From NCBI RefSeq assembly GCF_019565505.1, contig NZ_CP067378.1, positions 1 through 64,000 on the forward strand: a stretch of 64,000 bases of DNA, given 5' to 3'. Below are positions 10,183 through 20,031 of this stretch, in pieces (the stretch's first letter is position 1; each line of letters opens with the position of its first letter). A program made the translations under genes and the position numbers. A model generated the notes under the pieces. The model did not search any database. It was not told the DNA's origin and saw only the letters and a list, made by a program, of their open reading frames with translations. The stretch is from Flavobacterium davisii (lineage in GTDB: Bacteria; Bacteroidota; Bacteroidia; Flavobacteriales; Flavobacteriaceae).

Positions 10183-11129
10183 TTAATTACTAAGTGTTAA
10201 TTGACCTAAGATGGTCTCACTCATAAATTTTCCTCCTGGATAATTAGCAGTATAATCCAAATTAAGCCAAATATAACCCCTTTCATCTATATGATAGTGT
10301 AAGGGTTTGTTTTTGCTTTCTTGAATAAATAATACTTTATGTATTAAGTAATTTACTTTTTCAAGATCTCGTTTAGTGCCAATAAGCATTTCGGGATAAA
10401 TATGGGCATCTGTGTGTATCAAACGTGGAATACCTCCGACGGCCTTAATACCGGCTGCCATTAATATAGCGTGATCATCACAATCACCTGAAAAATGTTC
10501 AATTGATTCAGAGGCATCGGCAATATAATTATTTCCTTGTGGGTCATTTACATAATTCCATTTCTTTTTGATTTCTTTAAAAACAGCAAAACATTGTATA
10601 GTGGTTCGGTATTCAAAAAAATCTTTTAAATGGGATACATTTTTAAAATTTTGAGTGGTAGACCAAACAGCAAAATTGCGCACTTTTGGATTGTTAAAAT
10701 CAATTGCTTTTAGAACTTTAGATTTATTAGGGAAGGGGAGTAGTTTGTTGATAATAATATCTTGTGGATATGGATTTTCATCCATTGTGTACATCATAGA
10801 TCTGTAATCATCATACAAATTATAAAAACCATAATTTCCAAAAAAAGTTCCGTATGATAAAATAAGTATATAGATGACAATAAAAACAATAATTATTTTT
10901 TTATTTTTTGAAATAATAAATAATAAATTATAGTAATGCAAATGAATAATAAAAAACGATCAAAAGGAATTTTCCAATTAGTTTCTTTTAAGTTATGATG
11001 TGCAATTATAAAAGTGGGTAGCGTGAGTAATAAGCATAAAATTAAAATGACTACACGACTCCAAGGCTTTACTGATGAAAGCCGATCCTTGTATTGATGA
11101 TAAAGATCTTTTATAGAGGTTGTAGTCAT
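10183..11129 (-). pseudogene. Transglutaminase-like membrane protein (one frameshift)
   Basis: Two overlapping frames (10893-11129 and 10183-10941) join at an A-run near 10900 into a ~315-aa protein. The N-terminal part has two or three hydrophobic helices. The C-terminal domain shows a transglutaminase-like Cys-His-Asp triad: Cys in HFSGDCDDHAILMAAGI, His in DAHIYPE and Asp in WLNLDYTANYPGG. Bacterial relatives are usually cysteine proteases or peptide-processing enzymes. The substrate is unknown. It ends the minus-strand group that starts at 14581, about 20 bp after the binding-protein gene. Confidence 0.75.
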
Positions 11130-11148
11130 TTTTTATATCACGCAAAAT

Positions 11149-11994
11149 TTATTTTACGATCATGTCAAAAGATAATTTATTTTCTATTAAATTAAATTCT
11201 AGCAATTGTTTTTGAATTTTATCAAACGTTTTTTGATCCATTTTCTTTTGTGACCATTTTGTTTGTTTAAGCCATAGTTGTATGTCTTCTATTTTTTGAT
11301 TGTAACGAGCAGCTAATGTTCTGTCTATACTAGGTATATCTTTAAACTCAATAGTTGTATTATTAATAATTTCTAAAATTAACTCCAATGTAGCTGAATT
11401 ATTTTGAATAAATTCATTTCGAACAGCAATTACAAAAGAAGGCCAAGGAGTCGGACATTCACTTATTCTTTTAAAAATACCTTGATCAACTAAGGGTTGT
11501 GTCATAAAACGTTCCCATAGAAAATAGTCTGCTTTTCCATTTTGTATAGCTTTAACGGCTCCTTCTATCGTATCAACAATTTCAAAATTTAATGTGTTAA
11601 GATCCCAATTTTGTTGTTTTGCATTAACAAAACTCATTAAATGAGAACCTGAACCTATTCTTGAAATAGCACTTTTAGTATTCTCTAAATCAGACATATA
11701 TTGATAGTGAGAATTGGAATTAACATGTACTCCCCAGATTAATGGAGACTGAACGTATAATTGTATGATAGAACTATCATTTCCTGAAGCAATATCTTTT
11801 ATTATTCCTTCTGTTAGAATTACAGCAAGATCTGTTTCATTGTTACGTAACATTTGACACATTTTGCCAGTTCCTTCAGGAATATCAGTCCATTGTAGGT
11901 CAATTCCCACTTGATCATATTCTCCGTTTTCTATACATAATTGCCAAGGAAGATTAAAATGTTCTGGCACTCCAACAATTCGTACTGTTTTCAT
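11149..11994 (-). CDS. Ca3427-like periplasmic-binding-fold protein without signal peptide
   Basis: This intact 281-aa protein has the two-lobe substrate-binding fold of the NMT1/THI5/SsuA type. The opening VRIVGVPEHFNLPWQLCIENG, the EGTGKMCQML loop and the SRIGSGSHLM hinge resemble the Ca3427 subgroup. No signal peptide or lipobox is present, so it should be cytosolic and not a normal ABC-transporter receptor. No permease or ATPase genes are adjacent. The ligand is unknown. It lies between two genes with real or possible transglutaminase-like domains. Confidence 0.72.
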   Translation of the reverse strand: MKTVRIVGVPEHFNLPWQLCIENGEYDQVGIDLQWTDIPEGTGKMCQMLRNNETDLAVILTEGIIKDIASGNDSSIIQLYVQSPLIWGVHVNSNSHYQYMSDLENTKSAISRIGSGSHLMSFVNAKQQNWDLNTLNFEIVDTIEGAVKAIQNGKADYFLWERFMTQPLVDQGIFKRISECPTPWPSFVIAVRNEFIQNNSATLELILEIINNTTIEFKDIPSIDRTLAARYNQKIEDIQLWLKQTKWSQKKMDQKTFDKIQKQLLEFNLIENKLSFDMIVK

Positions 11995-12031
11995 ATTTTA
12001 AATTAAAGAAAATGATTTTTAGAAAATTAAA

Positions 12032-12568
12032 TTATTTAGATAATTGGGCAATACATTTTTCACGAATATCCCAAATTTCTTCAAAGGTCTTATTTTGTTT
12101 GGTCTCGAAAATCCAATTTTTTAAAAATGTTTGATGGTAATCTATTTTATATTGTATTACTTGATCAGGATTAATTATGATTTCAAAAAGTATATCTTCT
12201 TTTATTCTAGAATAAAGACTATTTTTACTTGTATAATCCTTATATTGATCATTTATTTTTAAATAGCAATGTGCCTCTGGTATATAATCAATAGAATTGC
12301 TTTCTAATATTTCTTTTAAGGAAGGGGTATTTTTTGCATTCATTTTAAAAATGCCTAAAATGAGTTCCGTATTTTCTTGATTAAAATCAGATGCCAAGGA
12401 TTTTAACAATGCGTGTTTAGAACTACAGCTTCCTCTATGTTCAGTTAATACAAGGGAAAAATCATTACGCAAACTATTTCTTCCATAGGGAATTTTTTGT
12501 ACGTATTTAGTCAGTTCCTCCCAAGTAGAGATGCCTCTATTAGTTAACCAATTAGATAGATTATTCAT
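12032..12568 (-). CDS. Hypothetical protein, possibly transglutaminase-like
   Basis: The 178-aa protein is not recognised with certainty. It contains HRGSCSSKHALLKSLASDF, then EAHCYLKINDQYKDYTS. The order Cys (near 49), His (near 99) and Asp, with the Cys at the start of a helix-like stretch, recalls the transglutaminase-like/papain fold, a guess based on spacing only. There is no signal peptide or membrane segment. Its start codon overlaps the end of the upstream GNAT gene by 8 bp in its reconstructed form, which implies translational coupling. Confidence 0.55.
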   Translation of the reverse strand: MNNLSNWLTNRGISTWEELTKYVQKIPYGRNSLRNDFSLVLTEHRGSCSSKHALLKSLASDFNQENTELILGIFKMNAKNTPSLKEILESNSIDYIPEAHCYLKINDQYKDYTSKNSLYSRIKEDILFEIIINPDQVIQYKIDYHQTFLKNWIFETKQNKTFEEIWDIREKCIAQLSK

Positions 12569-13164
12569 TATTGTTTGTTAGAATAGGTGAAATATTAATT
12601 TCTATATCATGTATTATTTTTTTACTAATAATCATGTCGTATTTTAGTATACCTAATTCGTACCAATTCCAATTTTGATCATCATAAATAAATTCATTTG
12701 TCAGGCGCATGTGAATTTTTTTCGGCCATTTTATTGCTACTATAATTTTTTGTTTGTGTATAGGCGTATAACTTTGGTAAATTTAGGTGTTTAAATGCGT
12801 ATTTAATCCAAGCATGAAAAACTTCAAAGCCTAATTTTTTATTCCAATATTCTTGTGTTATACAAATGCCTATATCATAAAAATCTTGATGATTATTGAC
12901 TGTATTTTCATTAAATTTAAGACCACCCCAGCCTATAAATTCATTCGTTTCTTTTAGAATAATACCATAACGTCCTATTTTATGTTTAATATATTGACTT
13001 AAAATAGCGTTTATAACAAATTTTGTTTGATTAATATCAGTTGCAGGAGCGTTCCATAAATACTCATGAACATTAGGGTTAGAATCTATTTTATGCAATA
13101 TTTCTACATCCTCTATTGTCAAAGGCCGCATGATTAACCTAGGTGTTTCTAAAATAAAATTCAT
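12561..13164 (-). pseudogene. GNAT family N-acetyltransferase (one frameshift)
   Basis: LETPRLIMRPLTIEDVEILH opens a RimJ/RimL-type GNAT domain, followed by FIGWGGLKFN and the partly degenerate acetyl-CoA region ITQEYWNKKLGFEVFHAWI. The frame ends after MAEKNSHAPDK. Removing one A from the run near 12715 restores MAEKIHMRLTNEFIYDDQNW and an end at 12561, total ~200 aa. It is a tandem paralogue of the next gene upstream, sharing HKYLW/HEYLW and KIGRY. The Q/RxxGxG/A motif is poor (EYWNKKLG), so activity is uncertain. Confidence 0.8.
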
Positions 13165-13174
13165 AATAGACTAA

Positions 13175-13699
13175 CTATTTAATAATTTTCCACCAATTCC
13201 ATGATACATTATCTGATGCAATATATGTTTCTATAAACTGGAATCCACATTTTTTTAATATATGATTGGAAGCTTTATTTTCAAAATGAGTATATGCGTT
13301 TAACTCTTTTATTTTCATTTGATAAAAAGCATATTCTAACCAAAAAAATGTAGCTTCAGTTGCATATCCTTGTCCCCAAAAACGTTCATCTAGTCTGTAT
13401 CCATAATCATAAAAATTGGTATTACCATTTTCTTTGTGATCATTTATAAATTTAATACCAGTCCATCCAATAAATTCGCCTGTTTTTTTTAAAATAGTGC
13501 TATATCGTCCTATTTTATTTTTTTCATATTGTTCTAATACCTTTTTAATACCAATTTTAACATCTTCAATATCTTGGATGGGCTGTTGCCATAAATATTT
13601 ATGAACATTAGGATTTCTATCCATTTCAAACAATGATTGCGCATCAGTCATTTCAAATGGTTTAAAAATTAGTTTTTTGCTTTCCAGTTGTAGCATCAT
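13175..13699 (-). CDS. GNAT family N-acetyltransferase (RimJ/RimL-like)
   Basis: This intact 174-aa GNAT protein begins with LESKKLIFKPFEMTDAQSLF, carries FIGWTGIKF and has a good acetyl-CoA binding motif in RFWGQGYATEAT. It ends with the usual NHILKKCGFQFIET strand-helix. It would transfer acetyl from acetyl-CoA to an amine, and the acceptor is not predictable. It lies 10 bp upstream of its paralogue and 16 bp downstream of the nucleoside phosphorylase gene, so it is probably in the same transcript. Confidence 0.88.
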   Translation of the reverse strand: MMLQLESKKLIFKPFEMTDAQSLFEMDRNPNVHKYLWQQPIQDIEDVKIGIKKVLEQYEKNKIGRYSTILKKTGEFIGWTGIKFINDHKENGNTNFYDYGYRLDERFWGQGYATEATFFWLEYAFYQMKIKELNAYTHFENKASNHILKKCGFQFIETYIASDNVSWNWWKIIK

Positions 13700-13715
13700 C
13701 TATTTAGGATAATAG

Positions 13716-14581
13716 TTATTCAACTAATTTATCAAGTGTGTATATGATGAGTGCGTCTACAGCTTTATAAGGATCTTCACTAAAAGTACCGTTAGCTCGA
13801 TTTGCAATTACAGCATTTAGAGATAAACAATTATGACCTAAAAGTTTTCCTAAACCATAAATAGCAGAGGTTTCCATTTCAAGATTGGTCATGCGGGTTC
13901 CGTTAAAATTAAAAGAATCCATTTTGTTATTTAATAGTGGATCTTGAATATTTAAACGTAGGACACGTCCTTGAGGACCATAAAAACCGCCTGCTGTTCC
14001 TGTAAAACCTTTAAAAATTTTATCACTTTCCAAACGTTTTTCTAACGTTTCGCTTCCTGCAATAACGTAAGGTTTTCCTTTACGCATATCCCAATTTGTT
14101 TGAGAAATGAAAGCTTCTTCTATTTCGTTTTCAGTAATGTGATCAATTAAATAGGAGCGTAGCATATTGTCTAAGCCTAGTCCGTATTTAGATAAAACAA
14201 AACTATCAACAGGTATATCTGCTTGTAAAGAACCAGAAGTTCCAATACGAATGATGTTTAGAGAAGTTAAATTTTCTTTAATTTTTCTTGTTTCTAGATC
14301 AATATTTACCAAAGCATCTAGTTCATTCATTACGATATCAATATTATCAGGGCCAATTCCTGTAGATAATACAGTAATACGTTTACCTTTATAGATTCCT
14401 GTTTGAGTTTTGAATTCTCTTTTTGTGTTGAAAACTCAATTGAATCAAAATGTTTTGTGATCTTTTCAACACGGTATTGGTCACCAACTATAATAATATC
14501 TTTTGCAATATCTGACGGTTTTAAGTTAAGATGATAAACACTACCATCAGGGTTTAATATAAGTTCTGAATTTTTAATCAT
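13716..14581 (-). pseudogene. Nucleoside phosphorylase, uridine phosphorylase type (frameshifted)
   Basis: An N-terminal frame (14330-14581: NPDGSVYHLNLKPSDIA, IIIVGDQYRVEKI) and a C-terminal frame (13716-14330) make one ~288-aa enzyme. Key motifs are IIRIGTSGSLQ (phosphate-binding), FTGTAGGFYGPQGR and TNLEMETSAIYGLGKL, the conserved Glu-Met-Glu that contacts the ribose. Frames break between about 14395 and 14430. The enzyme splits nucleosides with phosphate in pyrimidine or purine salvage in the cytosol. It is the first gene of the minus-strand group down to 10183. Confidence 0.85.
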
Positions 14582-14739
14582 AAATTTAAAATTATTAAAT
14601 GAAAGAGTTTGTTTAAAAGAATCTAATTATTTTATCTCCTTTAGTTAATCAATTTAATTTTGAGGCTCTGATTGTTCTAAATGGTAGAATTGATAAACAA
14701 AACGTTTAAAAGTTAATTTTGATTTTTTTAGAGTTAAAT

Positions 14740-15069
14740 TTAACCTCCAACACGTTTAACTTTAAAACCTTTATCCTTTAAAATATTCATGATTTTATCA
14801 CGATAATCTCCTTGAATAATGATTTCTCCCTCTTTAAAACTTCCTCCAACTGCTAATTTATTTTTTATTTCTTTAGCTAAAAGTTTAAAATCTTCATCTT
14901 CACCTTCATAGCCTGCTATGATGGTGATGGGCTTTCCTTTTCTTCTTTCATATTTGCAAATCATAGGTTCTTTTTGAACGAAGAGCTCATGTGATTTTTC
15001 TTCTTCAATAGGATCATTAGAAGGTGTATGATCAGGGAAAAGTTTTTGTAATTGATCTTGTAAATCCAT
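14740..15069 (-). CDS. SUI1/eIF1-like translation factor (YciH family)
   Basis: From the ATG at 15069 the protein is 109 aa. An N-terminal tail leads into the SUI1 fold with YERRKGKPITIIAGYEG, LAKEIKNKLAVGGSFKEGEI and IIQGDYRDKIMNILKDKGF. Bacterial members resemble eIF1 and are thought to influence start-codon fidelity, though the role is not settled. An in-frame ATG five codons upstream is less likely because MDLQDQL is the common flavobacterial start. It is ~80 bp downstream of the oxygenase gene on the same strand. Confidence 0.9.
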   Translation of the reverse strand: MDLQDQLQKLFPDHTPSNDPIEEEKSHELFVQKEPMICKYERRKGKPITIIAGYEGEDEDFKLLAKEIKNKLAVGGSFKEGEIIIQGDYRDKIMNILKDKGFKVKRVGG

Positions 15070-15147
15070 TTTGATGAAAATCAAAAATTGAGAATTAAAA
15101 ATTAATTAAAATCCTTAACTCTCAATTTTAAATATTTAATGGTTAAA

Positions 15148-16101
15148 TTATTTTTTTAATAATCCTAATTCAACTAAACGCTCATTTAGGTATTCGCCAG
15201 CTGTAATATCTTCAAATAATTTAGGATTCTTTTCATCTATACATTCTGGTAAACAATTTAAAGACATGTTGCTTACAGGGTGCATGAAGAAAGGAATTGA
15301 AAAACGTGAAGTTCCCCATAATTCTCTTGGAGGATTTACCACTTGATGAATAGTTGATTTTAACTTATTATTAGTATGACGGGATAACATATCGCCTACA
15401 TTAATCATTAATTCATCATCTTGTGCTATAGCATCAATCCATTCGCCTGCATGATTTTGTACTTGTAACCCTTTACCTTGAGCTCCCATTAACAATGTGA
15501 TTAAGTTAATATCACCATGAGCTGCTGCACGTACTGCACCATCTTTAGGCTCATCTGTAATAGGTGGATAATGTATAGGTCGTAAAATTGAATTCCCGTC
15601 TTTGATAAAATTATCAAAATACAATTCGTCTAAACCTACATATAATGCTAGAGCTCTTAACACGTAAACACCTGTTTTTTCTAACATTTGAAAAGCTTCT
15701 TTACCTACTTCATTAAATTTAGGTAATTCATTTACCATTACATTGTCAGGGTATTCTCCAGCCCATTTAGAACCTTCTGATACGTACTGACCAAAGTGCC
15801 AAAATTCTTTTAAGTCACCAGCAGAACGACCTTTAGCATGCTCTTTTCCAAAAGATACATATCCTCTTTGTCCTCCAATACCGGGGATTTCATACTTTGA
15901 TTTCACTTCTAATGGTAAACTGAAGAAGTTACGTACTTCACTGTACAAATTTTCAACTAATTTGTCATCTAAAAAGTGACCTTTTAATGCTACGAAACCA
16001 ATTTCTTCGTAGGCTTTTCCGATTTCATTTACAAATTTTTGTTTACGTACCGGGTCATCCGATAGGAAATCACGTAAGTCAACACTAGGAATTTTTTGCA
16101 T
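15148..16101 (-). CDS. Isopenicillin N synthase family Fe(II)/2-oxoglutarate dioxygenase
   Basis: The intact 317-aa enzyme starts at MQKIPSVDLRDFL. The DIOX_N region (EIGFVALKGHF) precedes the 2OG-Fe(II) oxygenase core. The iron ligands are HGD in RAAAHGDINLITLL and the distal His in STIHQVVNP, and the 2-oxoglutarate Arg is in RFSIPFF. The family oxidises small molecules, and flavobacterial members have no assigned substrate. Residues encoded upstream of 16101 are mixed and likely untranslated, since a -7 box lies at 16151-16158. It is divergent from the E1 dehydrogenase gene. Confidence 0.9.
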   Translation of the reverse strand: MQKIPSVDLRDFLSDDPVRKQKFVNEIGKAYEEIGFVALKGHFLDDKLVENLYSEVRNFFSLPLEVKSKYEIPGIGGQRGYVSFGKEHAKGRSAGDLKEFWHFGQYVSEGSKWAGEYPDNVMVNELPKFNEVGKEAFQMLEKTGVYVLRALALYVGLDELYFDNFIKDGNSILRPIHYPPITDEPKDGAVRAAAHGDINLITLLMGAQGKGLQVQNHAGEWIDAIAQDDELMINVGDMLSRHTNNKLKSTIHQVVNPPRELWGTSRFSIPFFMHPVSNMSLNCLPECIDEKNPKLFEDITAGEYLNERLVELGLLKK

Positions 16102-16150
16102 TGTCTTAGTTTTTGTTAATAACTTCAATTGGTATAATACCTTGATAGAA

Positions 16151-16158
16151 CAAATGTA
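16151..16158 (-). promoter_or_regulatory. Putative -7 box for the oxygenase gene
   Basis: On the minus strand this reads TACATTTG (TAnnTTTG). It would give a 5' leader of roughly 40 nt before the ATG at 16101. The -33 element is not clear. Confidence 0.35.
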
Positions 16159-16273
16159 GAGATAAAATGTTTTATTCTTCAATAAAAGTTATTAACAATT
16201 ATAAAAAAACTAACTTTTGTCAGTTTTACTGAAATTTTAATCTCTATTTTTGATATAGCTAACTGAATTAATT

Positions 16274-18250
16274 ATGAATTTTGAAAGAAAAGATTTAACA
16301 AACAAAGCTTTATTAGCTCTTTACAAAAAGCTTTTGAAACCTCGATTAGTAGAAGAAAAAATGTTGATTTTAATCCGTCAAGGAAAAGTATCAAAATGGT
16401 TTTCTGGTATTGGTCAAGAAGCGATAGCAGTAGGTGTTACAGCTGCTCTTAATGATGATGAATACATATTGCCAATGCATCGTAATTTAGGTGTCTTTAC
16501 AGCTAGAAATATACCATTAGAAAAACTTTTTTCGCAATGGCAAGGAAAGATAAATGGTTTTACAAAAGGTAGAGATAGATCATTTCATTTTGGAACTCAA
16601 GAGTATAAAATAATAGGTATGATTTCTCATTTAGGACCACAAATGGGAGTAGCTGATGGTATTGCATTAGCTAATAAACTATCTAAAAACAATAAAGTTA
16701 CAGCAGTATTTACTGGAGAAGGCGCTACTTCAGAAGGTGATTTTCATGAGGCTTTAAATGTAGCATCCGTTTGGAATTTACCTGTTTTTTTTATTATAGA
16801 AAATAACGGATATGGCCTTTCTACTCCTACAAATGAGCAATATAAATGTGAAAATTTAGCAGATAGAGGTAAAGCTTACGGAATGGAAAGTTATATAATA
16901 GATGGGAATAATATTCTTGAAATTTATAATTTAATATCCGACTTAAAAGAATCAATGATTAATTCTCCTAGACCTGTTTTAATAGAATGTAAAACTTTTA
17001 GAATGCGAGGGCATGAGGAAGCAAGCGGTACGAAATATGTACCTGAAGAATTAATTAAAAACTGGGCAGAAAAAGATCCGATTGAAAATTATAGGAGATA
17101 TTTGAAAATTACAATGGTACTTTCAGATGAAGAAGATGATTTAATTCATAAAGAAATTAAAGAAGAAATCGATTTAAATTGGCTAAAAGTACAAGAAGAA
17201 CCGGCTATTATAGCCAATTTAGAAGAAGAATTAAAAGATGTATACGCTCCTTATAATTTTGAAAAAATAGATCCCAGTACAGAAGTAGAGAATATTCGTT
17301 TTATAGACGCTATTTCAGAATCATTAAGACAGTCTATGCAAAAACACTCTAATTTAGTTCTTATGGGACAAGATATAGCTGAATATGGAGGAGCTTTTAA
17401 AATTACAGAAGGATTTGTTACGGAATTTGGAAAAGAGAGGGTAAGGAATACACCTATTTGTGAAAGTGTAATTCTTTCAGCTGCAAACGGATTATCTATT
17501 AATGGCTACAAAGCGGTTGTAGAAATGCAATTTGCTGATTTTGTTTCTACAGGTTTTAATCCTATTGTTAATTTGTTTGCCAAACAACATTATCGTTGGG
17601 GTGAAAAATCAGATGTAGTAGTTCGTATGCCTTGTGGCGGTGGTACACAAGCAGGCCCCTTTCACTCTCAAACTAATGAAGCATGGTTTACTAAAACACA
17701 CGGTTTAAAAGTCGTTTATCCAGCATTCCCTTATGATGCAAAGGGTTTATTGAATACGGCTATTAATGATCCTAATCCCGTTGTCTTTTTTGAACATAAA
17801 ATGCTTTATCGTTCCATTTATCAGAATGTACCAAAAGATTATTACACACTACCATTTGGTAAAGCTTCGCTTATAAAGGAAGGAAATAGCGTTACTATCA
17901 TCACTTTTGGAGCCGGTGTACATTGGGCTTTAGAAACTTTGAATGATAATCCAAACATATCAGCTGATCTAATCGATTTGAGAACACTCCAGCCATTAGA
18001 TGTAGTATCAATTTATAAATCTGTAAAGAAAACGAATAGAGCCATTGTATTACAAGAAGATACACTTTTTGGAGGTATAGCTAGTGATATTTCGGCATTA
18101 ATTATGGAAAATTGCTTTGAGTTTTTAGATGCCCCTGTTTGTAGAGTCGGTAGTTTAGAAACTGCTATTCCTTTTATGAAATCATTAGAAGATCAATATT
18201 TGCCGAAAATGCGTTTTGAAATAGAATTAAAAAAACTTTTGAATTATTAG
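16274..18250 (+). CDS. Fused alpha/beta 2-oxoacid dehydrogenase E1 (branched-chain type)
   Basis: The intact 658-aa protein joins E1-alpha (about 1-310) and E1-beta (about 335-658). The alpha half carries the thiamine-diphosphate motif in GEGATSEGDFHEALNVASVW ending at ENNGYG, plus the RMRGHEEASG loop region. The beta half has GQDIAEYGGAFKITEGF, TPICES and the FAGP-like GGGTQAGPFHSQ. Such fusions serve as the decarboxylating E1 of the branched-chain 2-oxoacid dehydrogenase complex, which feeds acyl-CoA into branched fatty acids. E2 and E3 are not nearby. No frame damage is present across almost 2 kb. Confidence 0.92.
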   Translation: MNFERKDLTNKALLALYKKLLKPRLVEEKMLILIRQGKVSKWFSGIGQEAIAVGVTAALNDDEYILPMHRNLGVFTARNIPLEKLFSQWQGKINGFTKGRDRSFHFGTQEYKIIGMISHLGPQMGVADGIALANKLSKNNKVTAVFTGEGATSEGDFHEALNVASVWNLPVFFIIENNGYGLSTPTNEQYKCENLADRGKAYGMESYIIDGNNILEIYNLISDLKESMINSPRPVLIECKTFRMRGHEEASGTKYVPEELIKNWAEKDPIENYRRYLKITMVLSDEEDDLIHKEIKEEIDLNWLKVQEEPAIIANLEEELKDVYAPYNFEKIDPSTEVENIRFIDAISESLRQSMQKHSNLVLMGQDIAEYGGAFKITEGFVTEFGKERVRNTPICESVILSAANGLSINGYKAVVEMQFADFVSTGFNPIVNLFAKQHYRWGEKSDVVVRMPCGGGTQAGPFHSQTNEAWFTKTHGLKVVYPAFPYDAKGLLNTAINDPNPVVFFEHKMLYRSIYQNVPKDYYTLPFGKASLIKEGNSVTIITFGAGVHWALETLNDNPNISADLIDLRTLQPLDVVSIYKSVKKTNRAIVLQEDTLFGGIASDISALIMENCFEFLDAPVCRVGSLETAIPFMKSLEDQYLPKMRFEIELKKLLNY

Positions 18251-18385
18251 TTTTTTGAGAAAAAGATTAATGTTTAAAAATAAAATAAGTAAAGCATAAA
18301 AATAATATATTTTAAGGTTATTCTATATGATGAAATGAAGTTTATAAATTATAATCTTTTTATATCATAGAAAAACCATTATTTG

Positions 18386-18393
18386 TAAATTTG
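18386..18393 (+). promoter_or_regulatory. Putative -7 box for pepD
   Basis: TAAATTTG matches TAnnTTTG and ends 24 nt before the ATG at 18418, a normal distance for this phylum. No -33 TTG is evident at 17-23 nt upstream. Confidence 0.4.
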
Positions 18394-18417
18394 ACACTTT
18401 AAAATTATTCTAACAAA

Positions 18418-19877
18418 ATGAGTCAAGAAATAAGAAACCTTGAACCCAAAGCTCTTTGGAACAAGTTTGCCGATCTAAACTCGGTGCCTCGCCCGTCTAA
18501 AAAAGAAGAACGAGTGATTGCTTTTATGATGGAATTTGGACAAAAATTAGGTCTAGAGACAATAAAAGATGAAGTAGGTAATGTAATTATTAAAAAACCT
18601 GCTACTGTAGGAATGGAAGATAGAAAAACCATTGTAATGCAATCGCATTTAGATATGGTTTGTCAAAAAAACAATGATACTGTTTTTGATTTTGATACAC
18701 AAGGTATTGAAATGTATGTTGATGGTGATTGGGTTCGAGCTAAAGGAACCACACTTGGAGCAGATAATGGTTTAGGTGTAGCAACGATTATGGCAATACT
18801 TGAAAGTACAGATATTATACATCCTGCTATTGAGGCTTTATTTACAATTGACGAAGAAACGGGAATGACAGGAGCTTTAGGGCTAAAAGGAGGATTATTA
18901 TCTGGTCAAATCCTTTTAAATCTAGATACAGAAGAAGATGATGAAATTGATATAGGATGTGCAGGGGGAGTAGATGTAACAGCTGAACGTACGTATAATG
19001 AGGAAGAAACACCTGCAGGTTCAGTAGGTTATGTTATTACTGTAAAAGGATTACAAGGAGGACATTCAGGAATGGATATCCATAAAGGCTTAGGTAATGC
19101 CAATAAGATTATGAACCGTTTATTATTTGATGGTTTTGAAAATTTTGGTCTTCAAGTTGCAGAAATCAATGGCGGAAGTTTACGAAATGCAATTCCACGT
19201 GAAAGTGTAGCTAAAGTTATTATTGCTGGAATGTATGATGAAGCTTTTGTTTTTGATATGCAAGAGGTAATAAATGATATCAAAGCAGAGTATAAAACAA
19301 TGGAACCTAATCTGCAAATTATGATTGAAAAGTCAGATTTGCCAGCCAATGTAATGGATTTAGGAGTACAAGAAGGTTTATTACGTGCTATTTATACAGC
19401 TCACAATGGAGTATATCGTATGAGCCCTGATATGCTTGATTTAGTAGAAACATCAAATAATATTGCCAGAGTAATTGTAAAAGAAGGACAAATATCTATT
19501 CAAAATTTAACCCGTTCTTCAGTAGAAAGTTCTAAATTTGATTTAGCTAATGCGTTGCGCTCAGCTTTCGAATTATTTGGTTGCGAAGTTCATTTTTCAG
19601 GCTCGTATCCGGGATGGACACCAAATGTTAATTCCGAAATATTAGATGTATTAACCTCTATATATGAAAAACAAAATGGTTTAAAACCACATGTAGTAGC
19701 TTGTCATGCAGGTTTAGAATGTGGTATTTTAGGAACTAATTATCCGGTATGGATATGATTTCTTTTGGACCTACAATTAAAGGAGCACATAGTCCTGATG
19801 AAAGAGCTAGTATTTCTTCTGCTCAAAAATATTGGAAATTTGTTTTAGAGATCTTACAAAATATTCCTCTTAAATAA
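18418..19877 (+). pseudogene. pepD: Aminoacyl-histidine dipeptidase (one frameshift)
   Basis: This is an M20 metallopeptidase of ~486 aa. Zn ligands sit in MQSHLDMVCQ (His near 79), LGADNGLGVAT (Asp near 117), TIDEETGMTGA (Glu pair near 145), LNLDTEEDDE and CHAGLECGI near the end. The lid domain has QGGHSGMDIHKG. It hydrolyses dipeptides such as carnosine in the cytosol. The frame stops 40 residues early at NYPVWI because CCGGGT reads CCGGT at 19744-19748. Restoring one G gives NYPGMDMISFGPTIKGAHSP, with the last zinc-site His, and an end at 19877. Confidence 0.93.
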
Positions 19878-19916
19878 TAAAATATATAGAAAGAAGGATC
19901 TTCTAAAAAGTCACAA

Positions 19917-19951
19917 TCTTATCATTTCGTTCACAGGGCGAAATGATAAGA
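19917..19951. repeat. Perfect 13-bp palindromic hairpin, REP-like
   Basis: TCTTATCATTTCG (19917-19929) and CGAAATGATAAGA (19939-19951) are perfect complements around a 9-nt loop. There is no following T-run. It lies between the convergent pepD and acyltransferase genes and could be a repetitive extragenic palindrome or a weak bidirectional terminator. Confidence 0.55.
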
Positions 19952-20031
19952 TACTGATAATACGACTTCACCTTTCTTGAAAGTGACAGATTAGATGTTG
20001 AATTTGAATTTTTTAAAAACTTCTTTATTAC

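Noticed and set aside
18423-18632. Antisense ORFs over pepD, rhomboid, UspA, ABC-F, recG and S9 genes
   Set aside because: All lie opposite strong coding frames and show no motifs or start context of their own.
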